From Elmis aenea (Eukaryota > Arthropoda > Insecta > Coleoptera > Elmidae), in NCBI GenBank assembly GCA_947652605.1, contig OX393577.1:58366108-58430107 (forward strand): a stretch of DNA of 64,000 nt, read 5' to 3'. Under the pieces are notes generated by a model. That model had not been told where the DNA came from. It ran no database searches and was given only the letters and a program-made list of their open reading frames with translations. Below, piece after piece: positions 46,487 through 57,581 of this stretch. Position numbers and translations under genes: made by a program. Position 1 is the first letter of the stretch. Every line of letters starts with the position of its first letter.

Positions 46487-47097
46487 TTTTTTGTGCGATC
46501 GTACTAAAAACAGTTGTTTGACGGACGCGTTAGCAACCATAAAGTACTGCATTTCCGGCCCTAAAAAAATTTTTTCGGCCGCTACAGTTTACGTAAAAGA
46601 TCATTTGCATTAATCAGAACGGAAAGCGCATGTATGTGTCTGAATATAAGTTTTCTGAGATTATGGCTTCCCCGCTAAGGGTAGTGACGTAGAGGTCTTT
46701 AGGTTGTTAACTGACAGATAGTTTATAACCTAATATTTTAATATAACAATAATTGTACTAACTGTTCTATTGCTGTCAATTATGCTATGTATTAATAAAT
46801 AAACATATGATTTGGTACACGTTGTAGTTAATAACTATTCAATGTTAAAAATTATGAATAAAACATAACAATCTCGCAAAAAAAGGTTATTTAAATTATG
46901 TACAGAATTATGCAAGTACGTTACCACCGCTAACAGCATGTCACGTAGTTTCTAACCTATATTTTTGAAAAATACTAAAAATTTAAATTGTTTTTAATTC
47001 GATCGCACAAAAAATGTAATATGCACCTCGGCCAAAACGTGTAACTTTTTCGGCCGCGTCTGGTTTGCTGGCTGAGACGTAGTTACACGTTTTGGCC
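46487..47097. repeat. Inverted-repeat element with cggcc motifs
   Basis: TTTTTTGTGCGATCG at 46487-46501 is repeated exactly in inverse at 47000-47014. Inside the left part are CGGCC motifs (46557, 46576). Beyond the right part is a hairpin: GGCCAAAACGTGTAAC at 47030-47045 and its perfect inverse at 47082-47097, enclosing another TTTTTCGGCCGCG. This looks like a MITE plus an adjoining hairpin or a rearranged foldback element. No coding sequence or target duplication was found. Confidence 0.6.
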
Positions 47098-48989
47098 TTG
47101 ATACATAAATAACTATTAAGCGATTCATTCTGATATACAAAATAAATTAAATAAAAGAATAACCGGTTAATTCAAAAAGAAACATTTTCTTCAAAAAATG
47201 CTATACTGCTTTCGACACTCACGTCAGTAAACTGTCAGTATTGCGTTAAGCTACAAGATTTTAATTAATTGTAGCCAAATTATATGATAATAAAATTATT
47301 ACAAAGACTATCAAATTATACCACAAACCAAAATATTCTAGTAAATGATACCGCAGACAAATGATACTTTCATTTGACATTTAATTGGTAGTTTATTGTT
47401 TTTTATTTATATGCACGTATATTGAGTCTATACAACTTAGACCACTCCAAAATTAACATTTACTTCTAAGTTGTTTGATTATTTAAGTGATGCGTTTATT
47501 AATATAAATAAGCTTAATTAAAAACCACTTACATTTTTTTAAAGAAATAAATAAGTCTAATAAAAAGATGAGATTCTTGAAACTAGAATTACATTTCGAC
47601 AAGAAATTTATAATATATTTATTTGAAGGGTTTCACTTACATATACCAGATTTTTTAATAAATGTCACTGTTTTTTACATATTACATTAACACAGATTTC
47701 ATAAAAACATTTAAAAAACAACAGTTTCTTGTGCCTTTAATATTAGCTTGTTTTTATATAAGGCTGACCTAAGATACTTTCTTATACAAAAAAATTGTAG
47801 AATATTTAACGAGGTATTAATAATAGTGATACCTATGATCAGGTTGATTGTAAAATTACTGCAGCTGTTAAATATGGATTTAAGCTTTGTTGTGAAAGTG
47901 GAGATTTTTTTACAATTTATTCAATCGATTTATAATAATTGGTGAAAAAAATTACTTTAAAAAAAACACACTTGAAAGATTTTAATAGCAATTTAGTGGC
48001 AGTTTTTATGTATACAGGAAAAGACTCTTTGTGCACTCTGCTTCCACGCGAAGTCTCAGTAAAAGCAAAAGTGATAAATTGACCTATAAATATGTGAACT
48101 TAATTTCGAGTTGTAAATATTGTAGTTAAAAGTCTCGTAAATATTGAAATAATGCTATAATTTATGGTTATTGGTTTGTTAACTCTCGTGGCCACAAGTC
48201 TGTGTAGAAAAGTAATTCTTTTGTTTTATTCTGTCATACCATTACTTTATGTTGCCTGTTAAATATAAATACCAGCATGATGAACATAACCAATAAAATC
48301 TTGCATCACAAGTTGTTTATACATTAGTGTACTTGATGTAATACCAAGGCATACCATGTTGGTGCTTTATTCCTGTAACGTACATGTACATGCATAGTTT
48401 GGATAACAAAGTAAAATATGGATTTCGATTTTTGTTATTTTCAAGATGTTGCTTGCAAGTAGTAAGCCATGGTTTTATGCAAAACATAAATAAATCGCTT
48501 ATTGCAAAAACAACCTTTTCCATTTTTCATGCACAGTGAGATTTTGATATTTTTGCCTTCCTTAAGAGCAAATCCATCAGTTGGTTGTGTAAAAGACCCA
48601 AGTCTGACGACTTTTGTTGAAGTTTGAACGGGAAAAAGTTTAAATGGGAGCAAGTTAAGTGCAAAAATAACCCAAGTCCTGGAGTTTGGTTGTTTTTACA
48701 TGCAACAGTCTATGCATACATACATATCAGACTCCCTGGTTATTAATTAAAATGTGTTTTAAATTAAATCTTTTAATTGTCCTTTTTTGACGTTTATGTT
48801 TGACATTTTAACTTCTACGTTGTGTTCTCTGCCTCCGTGCAGATTTGTGTTCTATATATTGTAAGTCCTAACCTAAATTGACCTAACCTAACTTTACCTA
48901 ACCAAATCTAATGTAAAATAATCTGTAAAAATTACGTTATAAATGAAAACAATCACATTTACAAATAAAATTTGTGATTTATGCTTGTA
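47098..48989. other. AT-rich spacer with a small CCTAAC cluster
   Basis: At 48868-48907 there is a run of degenerate CCTAAC units. Open frames at 47748 (+) and 48317-48653 (-) have no motif. Confidence 0.5.
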
Positions 48990-49317
48990 TGCGGCGAAAA
49001 ATTGTTGCGGCGAAGAATTGTGGTGCAGAAGAATTGTGGCGGCGAAGAATTGTGTAGGAGAAGAATTGTGGGCGAAGAATTGTGTAGAAGAAGAATTGTG
49101 GGCGAAGAATTGTGGGAGCGAAGAATTATGGGCGAAGAATTGTGGGCGAAGAATTGTGGCGGCGAAGAATTGTGTAGGAGAAGAATTGTGGGCGAAGAAT
49201 TGTGGAGGCGAAGAATTGTGGGCGGAGAATTGTGGGCGAAGAATTGTGGGCGAAGAATTGTGGGCGGAGAATTGTGGGCGATGAATTGTGGGGTAAGAAT
49301 TGTGGGCGAAGAATGTT
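48990..49317. repeat. Minisatellite of 14- and 16-bp units
   Basis: About 21 units built on GGGCGAAGAATTGT, anchored on GAATTGT at 49015 and on to about 49311. The spacing between anchors is 16 or 14 bases in the order 16,16,16,14,16,14,16,14,14,16,16,14,16,then mostly 14. The longer units carry an extra two bases (GGCGGCGAAG or TAGGAGAAG types). The left part is mixed and the right part is almost pure 14-mers. The array is GC-richer than its flanks. Open frames of 78-151 codons on both strands are a side effect of the repeat having no stop in any phase. Confidence 0.95.
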
Positions 49318-50462
49318 CCTCCTACACCCCAAATGAAACAGAAACGCAAAATTAACTATCATATTATTTATTATGATACTAATAGATCATATTAATGTGT
49401 ACCTAGTTCATTTATTTACCGTTTATGTTTATACAAACAAATTGAACCATAATATTTTTATGTTTACTTTAAAAATAGATTTTTGCGTAATTTGTTGTTT
49501 TACTTTATGTATTAACTTGAAATTAAGGAATTCTCAAAAACTAAAATCACATTGATCGCAAAAACAAATTAATTCCATTCATTATTAATTGGAATAATTA
49601 AGTGATTTAAAAAAATGTAGAAGTGAAATGGATCAATTTTAATAACACATTAGTAGATCTTTAAAAACATATGTTGTTTGATTTTTTTGTAAAACCTTAA
49701 TGTTTTTCAATATTCCCAAAATTTACGTAAAATGGGCTTAGGTTGTTTTGCAATCAGCGATTCAAATAGTACATTATACTCCCACCATACATGTGTACGT
49801 TCTGTTTTACTTAATCTTCTACCTTTTACAGTTTCTGATATCTTCTTGGCGGTCAAATTATCTTTCACACTAAAAAGCGACTTTAGACCATGTATAAACA
49901 ATTTGTTGCTTTGATAAAAAAAGCAATTCTTATATATTTATGTGCTCGATTAGCGTGTTTTTGATAAAACCATTGGACATTTGCCAGAGAGGTCAGTGCC
50001 CTCTGTGTTTACTTATACCCATGAAATAAATCCAAAATAGATATCACGAATACAGTAACGTTTCGTAATGTCACATAAAATCATAGCTCACTTCTCGAGA
50101 GCATCGAATATGATTTCAATATGTATCTATAAACACCCACAGAATTCCACTGAAATGTTTTCGTCTATGTGCATATCAATCACCAAATATTTTAATCGTG
50201 ATGGTGCATATATGTATATTTACTTTTACTAGCTCCTGTTTGACACCATTCTCACAGAGATGTGTTATATTTATTTAGCTTTGTTGAATTTTAAACTATA
50301 TTTATGACAACCTTCTGCTTCGTGTGCGATCGAGAGTACGTCAAACTATCAATTGCAGCAAAATCAATTAAAAATTACAAAATTATTTAATTCGGTTTAG
50401 AGTAATGAATTGAATTAAATATGTCCAGATTAACATCATATATAACCACAAAATAATAAGCA
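49318..50462. other. AT-rich spacer, nothing recognised
   Basis: No motif seen. Short open frames at 49373 and 49707-49914 look like chance. Confidence 0.5.
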
Positions 50463-50523
50463 CTAGAGATGGGCGATATCGAAATTTCCATGTCGAATAT
50501 CGATATCAAAATTATATCGATAA
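50463..50523. mobile_element. Possible hAT terminus
   Basis: CTAGAGATGGGCGATATCG at 50464 followed by repeated ATATCGAT blocks resembles one class of hAT end. No opposite end was found. Confidence 0.35.
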
Positions 50524-51126
50524 ACAGTGTGTCCAGAATTCGAGGTTCACCATGGGTAACTTTTAAACCGTAATAGATACAAGATCGGTCAAATGGAACA
50601 AAAGTTACCTACTTCATAGAGCAACACAGCGATCCTTTTGTTTTTGAAATAAAGTTCAGGGCTAATTAGATATTGATGAAAAACCAAAAATGTTTCATTT
50701 CTTTACATGAATTTATCTCAGTTGCTTTAAGATATAGCAAAAAGTTTTTAACAAAAATTAGTGGTAGATATTTTTGATCGCTGTAAAATGGCGACAATAT
50801 TTTTTCTTAATATTGCATATTTTACGAGATACAGCATAAACTTGAATTTTTAAAAATGCAAACCATAGTTGATTTTAGTGTTATTTGAGGGCTTTGTTTT
50901 TTCTCTTTTCAATGATATGCCACATGATACATTTATTTTGAAATATGACGGCTCTAATATTAAAAAACTATTTTGATTTAAAAAAATTAAGCAAGCCATG
51001 AATTAATAACGTCGGGTTTCAATTATTAGTTGATAAGAAACAAAAGAACGCCTAAACAAAACAAAAAATCAAGATGTAAATGAATTATTTTATTTACAAC
51101 ACAACAACACTTAAATTATATCATTT
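50524..51126 (+). mobile_element. ACAGGGTG-family segment, left outer part (subfamily B)
   Basis: It starts with a degenerate end (ACAGTGTGTCCAGAATTCG, 50525). Inward it matches the outer left part of palindrome B in order: CACCATGG, GTAATAGATACAAGATCGGT and AAATGGA. Coding content was not seen. It is followed by the family arm at 51127. Confidence 0.5.
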
Positions 51127-51752
51127 ACAGGGTGTCCCAGCCAAGACGAATTATTCAATAGCTCTGTTATTAGTAATAATATTAAAAAAAGTTAAAAGTA
51201 AAAGTTGTTTGTAATCATTTACTACATAACCTAAAATTATTTTCAGCGATACACAGTGTTTAGTTTTTGCGCACTGATATATTGTTTTTTTTATATGGAC
51301 ACCCTGTATATTTTGTAATTTTTTGATGTAAAATTAAATTTTCTTTCAAAAATATTATATGTTGTTTATGTCTAAGATAAACCGTTTTTGAGTTACTAAC
51401 TTTTTTTTTTTGAAAATTTTGACAGATGCACACCTTTATAAAAATATTTATATTTATTAACATAACAGCATCAGAGCAGTTTACTCTGGTAATTTATTAG
51501 ACAATAGTGTCATAGTGATTGTTGACTAGTTAAATTTTTAAAATAATATACAGGGTGTTATACTCGGTCCATTTCGCTAAACTTTAAACGAACGTAAGTC
51601 AATGCTTGTGGAGAATATTACGTAGTTTTTGATTCTTAACAACTTTTATATTTACACTTTTGTCGTAAAATAATCAGGGGAGCCCATATTTGCAACTATT
51701 TAATTTTGAATGGTAAAGTCCTATATACGATAGTCTCTGTCAACACGCTGTA
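51127..51752 (+). mobile_element. Half-copy of the large palindrome arm, divergent
   Basis: Family motifs lie at 51127 (+), 51252 (+, degenerate ACAGTGTT), 51300 (-), 51550 (+) and 51744 (-, degenerate CACGCTGT). The offsets from the first (0, 125, 173, 423) closely parallel the left arm of the 52.2-kb palindrome (0, 124, 178, 425). The segment CTACATAACCTAAAATTATTTTCA is present in both. There is no inverted right half here. This is therefore an older single-arm relative. No coding sequence. Confidence 0.75.
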
Positions 51753-52212
51753 TATAAAAACATTCAATTACTGAAAACAAATATACTTACTTGTTTTTCA
51801 TGTTTTATTAATATGGTCTTTTAAAATAGGCACTTAAGATGTTTTATTTTGGGGGTCTAAGACGGATCAATTCAATTTAAATTATTACTTATGTAGAAAT
51901 TAAACTCTTAAGTCTAACAACTTGTAAGTCGAACCGTCTCCTGGAACACATTGTGTTCGAAGTTCGAGGGTTAACTATACTGACCAAACTTACATCTTGT
52001 TAAATAGCAATCACAGCTGACTTTATAGTCATTTTTTATATCTGATTTTAATAATCAAGATTATCCATGTAACGTGGTATGTACTTGTCACTTTATGTAT
52101 TAGTACACAGGTTGATGGAATACTTTATAAGGTCTACGAAAAAAATTTAATGCAGTTCGTTATATGCAAACAACTTTTAATCAGGACGAAATTACTTTTT
52201 TTTTTAACCAAA
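51753..52212. other. AT-rich spacer, nothing recognised
   Basis: Separates the half-copy from the complete palindrome. Confidence 0.5.
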
Positions 52213-52340
52213 TATACAGGGTGCACCACGACCCTGAGATTCTTCGATAGCTCCTTTATTAATGAAAATATCAAAAAATGTTTAATACAAATATTGTGCG
52301 AACCTATTTTCTACATAACCTAAAATTATTTTCAAATATA

Positions 52341-52402
52341 CAGGGTGTTTCGTTTGACCAGCACATATAAAAATTTAATTTTTTTAAATAGAACACCCTG
52401 TA
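52341..52402. repeat. Micro-element: paired family ends 60 bp apart
   Basis: TACAGGGTGTTTCG and AGAACACCCTGTA face each other with only about 40 bp between. The mirror copy is at 53932-53994. A second micro-pair is at 52640-52722 (mirror 53613-53694), about 80 bp long. Each looks like a minimal element with little more than its two ends. Confidence 0.75.
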
Positions 52403-52959
52403 TATTTTTACATTTTTGGATTCCTCTTAAAATTTACTTTAAAAAATTTAAAAGGTTATATGGGTCTTAAGTCAACCGTTTTCGTAAAATTTACATTTTT
52501 GTAAAAATTTTGAGCGATACAGCACTTTCAATTTTTTTTTACAATAAAGTTATTTAAAAAAGCGGTAAAATTTCGTTTAAAATTTATATTGACAATAGAT
52601 TAATTAACACTTTGCGCTAGCTACATTTTAAAAATATTATACAGGGTGTTTTTTACGCTTGGTCAAACTTGTGAAACTTTAAACATCGATAAGTCATTTT
52701 TCTTAAATGCAACACCCTGTATATTTTTACATTTTCTTGTAGAGAATTTGATTGTCTTTCGAAATTATTAAGCATGTCCTATACCTAAAGTTAATATTTT
52801 TCGAGCTATCTCGATTTTTATTAGTATTACTAAGGCAATTAAAATATTTTAAAGTGGGCCATGGACGTAAGTTTTCAAAGAATTTTTAAACAAAAGAATA
52901 AAAAGAGCTGCAACTTTAATTTTAGGCTAAAAATGTACCCCATTTTACCGAAAATTATC

Positions 52960-53236
52960 GTATAAATTGTTCAAGATTATGTCCTTGTTCTACGCACAGC
53001 CGTAGACCTTGTCTGAAAGACTCTAGCTCCCTTTATAACATTTCGGGGGTTATACCATCAAAAGCAACACGAATCCTGTTCTGCACATCTTCAGCAGTTG
53101 TTGGGGTGTCTTAATACACCTGTTTTATGGGTCCCCACAAAAATAAATCTATAGGGGTAAGATCAGGTGACCTAGGTGGCCAGGAGATTGGTCTACCTCG
53201 CCCTATCCATCTATTAGGATATTCTGTGTTCGGCAA
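52960..53236 (-). pseudogene. Mariner-like transposase C-terminal relic (in large palindrome)
   Basis: On the minus strand, starting in the loop, NTEYPNRWIGRGRPISWPPR is followed by SPDLTPIDLFLWGPIKQVY. This is the family block with the third catalytic D (SPDLTPxDfFLWG). After a stop the sequence continues into the left arm as TAEDVQNRIRVAF, then GITPEML, then LRLCVEQGHNLEQFI. The homologous plus-strand stretch in the right arm (53260-53380) codes GITPEMLSKVLESLRQHLRLCVEHEQGYN, so the C-terminus is duplicated in inverse. The N-terminal two thirds are absent. Not functional. Confidence 0.8.
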
Positions 53237-54120
53237 CTGCATTACTTGCTGTGTTGCTTTTAATGGTATAACCCCCGAAATGTTATCAAAAGTGCTAGAG
53301 TCTTTGAGACAACATCTACGACTGTGCGTAGAACATGAACAAGGATATAATTTTAAACAATTTATACGATACATTTCGGGGAAAAGGGGTACATTATTGG
53401 ACTAAAATTAAAATTGGAGCTCTTTTTATTCTTTTGTTTAAAAATTCTTTGAAAAATTACGACTTACGTCCATGGCCCACTTTAAAATATTTTAATTGCC
53501 TTAGTAATACTAATAAAAATCGAGATAGCTCGAAAAATATTAACTTTAGGTATAGGACATGCTTAATAATTTCGAAAGACAATTAAATTCTCTACAAGAA
53601 AATGTAAAAATATACAGGGTGTTGCATTTAAGAAAAATGACTTATCGATGTTTAAAGTTTCACAAGTTTGACCAAGCGTAAAAAACACCCTGTATAATAT
53701 TTTTAAAATGTAGCTAGCGCAAAGTGTTAATTAATCTATTGTCAATATAAATTTTAAACGAAATTTTACCGCTTTTTTAAATAACTTTATTGTAAAAAAA
53801 AATTGAAAGTGCTGTATCGCTCAAACATTTCATAAAAATGTAAATTTTACGAAAACGGTTGACTTAAGACCCATATAACCTTATACATTTTTTTAAAGTA
53901 AGTTTTAAGAGGAACCAAAAATGTAAAAATATACAGGGTGTTCTATTTAAAAAATTAAATTTTTTTATGTGCCGGTCAAAAGAAACACCCTGTATATTTG
54001 AAAATAATTTTAGGTTATGTAGAAAATAGGTTCGCACAATATTTGTATTAAATATTTTTTGATATTTTCATTAATAAAGGAGCTATCGAAGAATCTCAGG
54101 GTCGTGGTGCACCCTGTATA

Positions 54121-55084
54121 CATTTCAGTGGCAATACCATTATTATTTATTTCATTGATTAAGCAAAATTTAAACCAAAATAAATGAACAAAAATGTTTG
54201 AAAACATTCCACAATAAACAATATTAAAGATTACAAGTTTTATAAATAACGTTTTTATCAACGTATTAGACATGAAGAGCTAACCATAGTTCATATAGGT
54301 TAACACATTGACTGTTGAATGAAAAAACGATCAACGTTAAACAAGACAACTAATTGCAGATTATCATAAAAGTATATGTCTAATTGTTTTACAAAACAAA
54401 TTGCTCATATTTACGTTATCTTATTATTTAGATTAATGCTAAATTAGCTATCCAGTTTATATAAACATTATTGCAACTTTGATAATATTCTTTCGACATG
54501 ACAACGTTTATCTGTTCCTATGATTGATACAATAACAAAGCTTGTTGTTTATTTATGAACATAATAACCGGACGATACTCATCTCCAAACGCTGAAATCT
54601 AAGCAGTCTTCGACAATGTTTCAATTAGGAAAAAAATTCGAAACAATATCTATTAGGAGATTATATGACATCATTTATCTTAGTTATGTTTGTTGTCAGA
54701 TATTTATCATATTCTAAGTTACAAGTGTAAAAGAATGTCGTGTCTTTGACTGCTAAGAAGGTAGAAATTTCAAAATTATGATAGAACCAGTTATATTCCT
54801 GCTAGTTATTTTCTTAGAAAAGATGCATGCAACTTTTTAAGTTGCCTGCATTGTACCTAAGTAGTACGTTAAATAATGTACGTCCAAATTCCTAACTTTT
54901 TAAGTTAAGTCGAGTTACTGGTTTATGCAGTAGACAAGATATTACAATTTCAAGAAAACTCATTTAAAAGTTAACACTAGAACAATTTTATGGGTGTGAT
55001 AGAGATAAATTCAAGTAAAAAAATACTTTCGAACTAAGATCATTTCAATATACCAGTTTTTTTTCTAAATTTAAACCGTAATAG
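54121..55084. other. AT-rich spacer, nothing recognised
   Basis: No motif or repeat ends were noticed. The 5' border of the following LINE is not marked by a visible duplication. Confidence 0.5.
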
Positions 55085-57298
55085 AGTTTAAAACAACGCA
55101 ATCTGGTTTTGAAGACCAATGAGCAGTTTAATTCTAGCCTAATTGATCAACAAAAAATTACAAAACGATCGTACAAAAATTATAATTCAGAAACATTTCA
55201 AAATGCATTGTTAACTACAACATGGAATAACGAATCAAGTGATGTAAACGCTTTATCAACAACTTTGGTTAAGTGCATACGCGACATAGTTAACGATTTT
55301 TGTCCAGTAATCGAATTGCAAATTCCATCTTCACATTATAATCATAAATGGTTCAATGCGGAAATACTAAATAAAATTAAATTAAGAGATGCGATGTATA
55401 AGGATGCTACTACTAATAAAAATTTATGGAAGGATTACAAAAAACTACGCAATGAAGTTGTTAGCCTAATAAATCGAGAAAAGGATAAATATTACAGGAA
55501 GATGATTGATAACAATAGACATGATGGTGTAAAACTATGGAAAAATTTAAAAGAACTATTACCTGGCAATCGTAAAAATAACATACCTAGGGAAATAATA
55601 TTTGATCAAATTGGTTTAACAGATGAAATAGCTATTGCGGAAAAGTTTAATTATTACTTTATAAATAGTATTGATGAAATCGTAGACCATCATAAAAATC
55701 ATAATAATGTTATTAATAAAATAAACTACTACTATAACTTTTCGAAATTTCAACCCATAGACATGGCAGAATTAAACCAAGTTATCAAAAGTCTATCTAC
55801 TACAGGACCAAATGAGGAAGGAATATCATCTAAAGTATTTAAAGATTCAATGTGTGTAATAGGGAATAGGTTATTAGAAATAATGAACTTGTCGCTGAGA
55901 AAAGGGATCTTCCCAGAAAACTGGAAAACATCAACTATTATACCTATCCAGAAAGTACCTAACACTAAATTATGTCAAAACTTTAGACCAATCAATACAG
56001 TGCCCGTTTACGAAAAAGTTTTAGAGCTAATTGTTAAAAAGCAAATCCTAGAATATTTACAGATTAATGATGTGATAGTGGATAACCAGTCGGGTTTTCG
56101 CAGTGGACATTCTTGTGAAACAGTGCTTCAGAATATTTGTGATTTGTGGTTTAGAAATATGGAAAATGGTGAAATAACACTAGCCGTATTTTTGGATTTT
56201 CGTAGAGCCTTTGAGACGATCAATAGAGAATTATTAATAAAAAAATTAGAAAAAATAGGGATAAGTGAGGTAGCATTGTCTTGGTTTAAATCATACTTAC
56301 AAAATAGACATCAACAAGTTAAATATAATAGAACTATATCATCTTGTTTAAAAACCACACATGGTGTACCACAAGGAACCGTTCTGGGTCCTCTGCTTTT
56401 TGTTGTTTATATAAACGATATGGTTAAATACGCCAAACATTGTGAAATAAAAATGTTTGCGGACGATACAATGTTGTTTGTTAGTGGATTTAAAACAAGT
56501 GAATTAGTAGATAAGATGAATTTAGATCTAAGTAATATTTATAAATGGCTATGCGATAATAATTTATGTATTAATGTTGATAAATCCAAATTCATGATTT
56601 TGGGAACTAAACACATTATCTACAAAACAAATATTTATAATGCTAATCTGGATGTAAAAATTAGCAACACTAATTTAGAAAGAGTAACCGAAATTAAATA
56701 CCTTGGTGTTATATTAGATGAAAATTTAACGTTTAAGTTACACGCAAAATACATGATGAACAAAATTTCCAAAAAGATTTTTCTCTTTAAAAGATGTAGC
56801 AAACACATGAGTATGTACACTAGAGTTTTACTGTATAAAACAATAATAGCTCCTCATTTTGAGTTTTGCGCTTCATTACTTATTAATTTAAATAAAAATG
56901 AACTTCAACAATTACAGAAATTGCAAAATCGCGCCATGCGCACTATTTTAAAGTGTTCAATTCTTTCCCCTATCAAGGTTATGTTAAATACACTTCAATT
57001 TATGAGTATTAATCAGAGAATAATATTTAGAACATTAGAGCTAGTTTTAAAAATTAAACTACAAAAAACACCAAAATATCTGTATGAAAATGTAAAATTA
57101 GTCCATGAGATACACAGTTATAAAACTAGAAATAGGCTTAATTTCGTTATAGAGAAATGTACTAAAAGTCAAACGGCTCGTTCATTATTTTATCAAGGTT
57201 TTAAAATATTTAATAATATGCCGCATCAAATCAAAATATGTAATAATTATAAGAAGGGTATTAAATCAATTAAGGAGTACGTATTAGAACGCTATTAA
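55085..57298 (+). CDS. LINE reverse transcriptase, intact frame, 5' truncated
   Basis: A continuous frame of about 729 codons, the only long one here; the in-frame stop upstream is at 55082. It is the RT-bearing second ORF of a CR1/Jockey-superclade non-LTR retrotransposon, which copies its RNA into DNA at a nicked chromosomal site. Visible blocks: a linker with WKDYKKLRNEV near residue 105, NWKTSTIIPIQK near 270, GFRSGHS near 328, motif A LAVFLDFRRAFETI near 360, HGVPQGTVLGPLLF near 418, motif C MFADDTMLFV near 449, LGVILDENLTF near 530, and a connection domain to the end. Both aspartates of FADD are present. The AP-type endonuclease that should precede is missing. There is no ATG at the frame's start (the first usable codon is TTG at 55109), so the frame is presumably the 3' part of a longer one. 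Confidence 0.9.
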   Translation, partial: SLKQRNLVLKTNEQFNSSLIDQQKITKRSYKNYNSETFQNALLTTTWNNESSDVNALSTTLVKCIRDIVNDFCPVIELQIPSSHYNHKWFNAEILNKIKLRDAMYKDATTNKNLWKDYKKLRNEVVSLINREKDKYYRKMIDNNRHDGVKLWKNLKELLPGNRKNNIPREIIFDQIGLTDEIAIAEKFNYYFINSIDEIVDHHKNHNNVINKINYYYNFSKFQPIDMAELNQVIKSLSTTGPNEEGISSKVFKDSMCVIGNRLLEIMNLSLRKGIFPENWKTSTIIPIQKVPNTKLCQNFRPINTVPVYEKVLELIVKKQILEYLQINDVIVDNQSGFRSGHSCETVLQNICDLWFRNMENGEITLAVFLDFRRAFETINRELLIKKLEKIGISEVALSWFKSYLQNRHQQVKYNRTISSCLKTTHGVPQGTVLGPLLFVVYINDMVKYAKHCEIKMFADDTMLFVSGFKTSELVDKMNLDLSNIYKWLCDNNLCINVDKSKFMILGTKHIIYKTNIYNANLDVKISNTNLERVTEIKYLGVILDENLTFKLHAKYMMNKISKKIFLFKRCSKHMSMYTRVLLYKTIIAPHFEFCASLLINLNKNELQQLQKLQNRAMRTILKCSILSPIKVMLNTLQFMSINQRIIFRTLELVLKIKLQKTPKYLYENVKLVHEIHSYKTRNRLNFVIEKCTKSQTARSLFYQGFKIFNNMPHQIKICNNYKKGIKSIKEYVLERY

Positions 57299-57455
57299 AC
57301 TATCTTAGATACTTAGAATTTAGAAGATTTTTAGATTTTTTATTTTATTTCATTCTATTTTTATTTTTATTTTTATTATATTTACTATTATTAAATTATG
57401 TTACAATGTAATAGCAATTGCTAAATAAAGCTAACTTACTACTTACTACTACTAA
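57299..57455 (+). other. 3' untranslated tail of the LINE
   Basis: An ATTTTT-repeat stretch (57343-57380), an AATAAA signal at 57424-57429 and a short TACTTACTACTACTA tandem tail (57435-57453). Simple repeats of this kind at the 3' end are characteristic of CR1/Jockey-like LINEs. Confidence 0.7.
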
Positions 57456-57581
57456 ATTAATAATGTTCAAACTTAGTCTAAGGTTTACCTAATAGAAGTC
57501 CTTGGTTTGTTATAATATAATATAAGTACACTAATTATTAACGTGCACAATACCGCACAGTCTCTGCTTTTTAACTTTTGC

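Larger units (their letters stand above)
52213..54120. mobile_element. Large ACAGGGTG palindrome, 1.9 kb
   Basis: An inverted repeat with arms of about 860 bp and a loop of about 175 bp (53075-53248). It is bounded by TATACAGGGTGC and GCACCCTGTATA. Ten family motifs are mirror-placed: 52216(+), 52340(+), 52394(-), 52641(+), 52714(-) in the left arm, and 53614(+), 53686(-), 53933(+), 53986(-), 54110(-) in the right. The sums of partner coordinates vary by only one or two bases, so the outer arms are almost free of indels. The inner 200 bp of each arm are more diverged and include coding sequence for a transposase C-terminus. TA at both edges fits a mariner-type target. Confidence 0.93.

Noticed and set aside
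48894..49362. Open frames of 78-151 codons on both strands over the minisatellite
   Set aside because: They arise because the 14/16-bp unit has no stop in several phases. The predicted peptides are simple repeats of the unit and match no family.
53127..53405. 92-codon plus-strand frame in the large palindrome as a separate gene
   Set aside because: Its first half is antisense to the transposase loop. Only its second half is the inverted duplicate of the transposase C-terminus.
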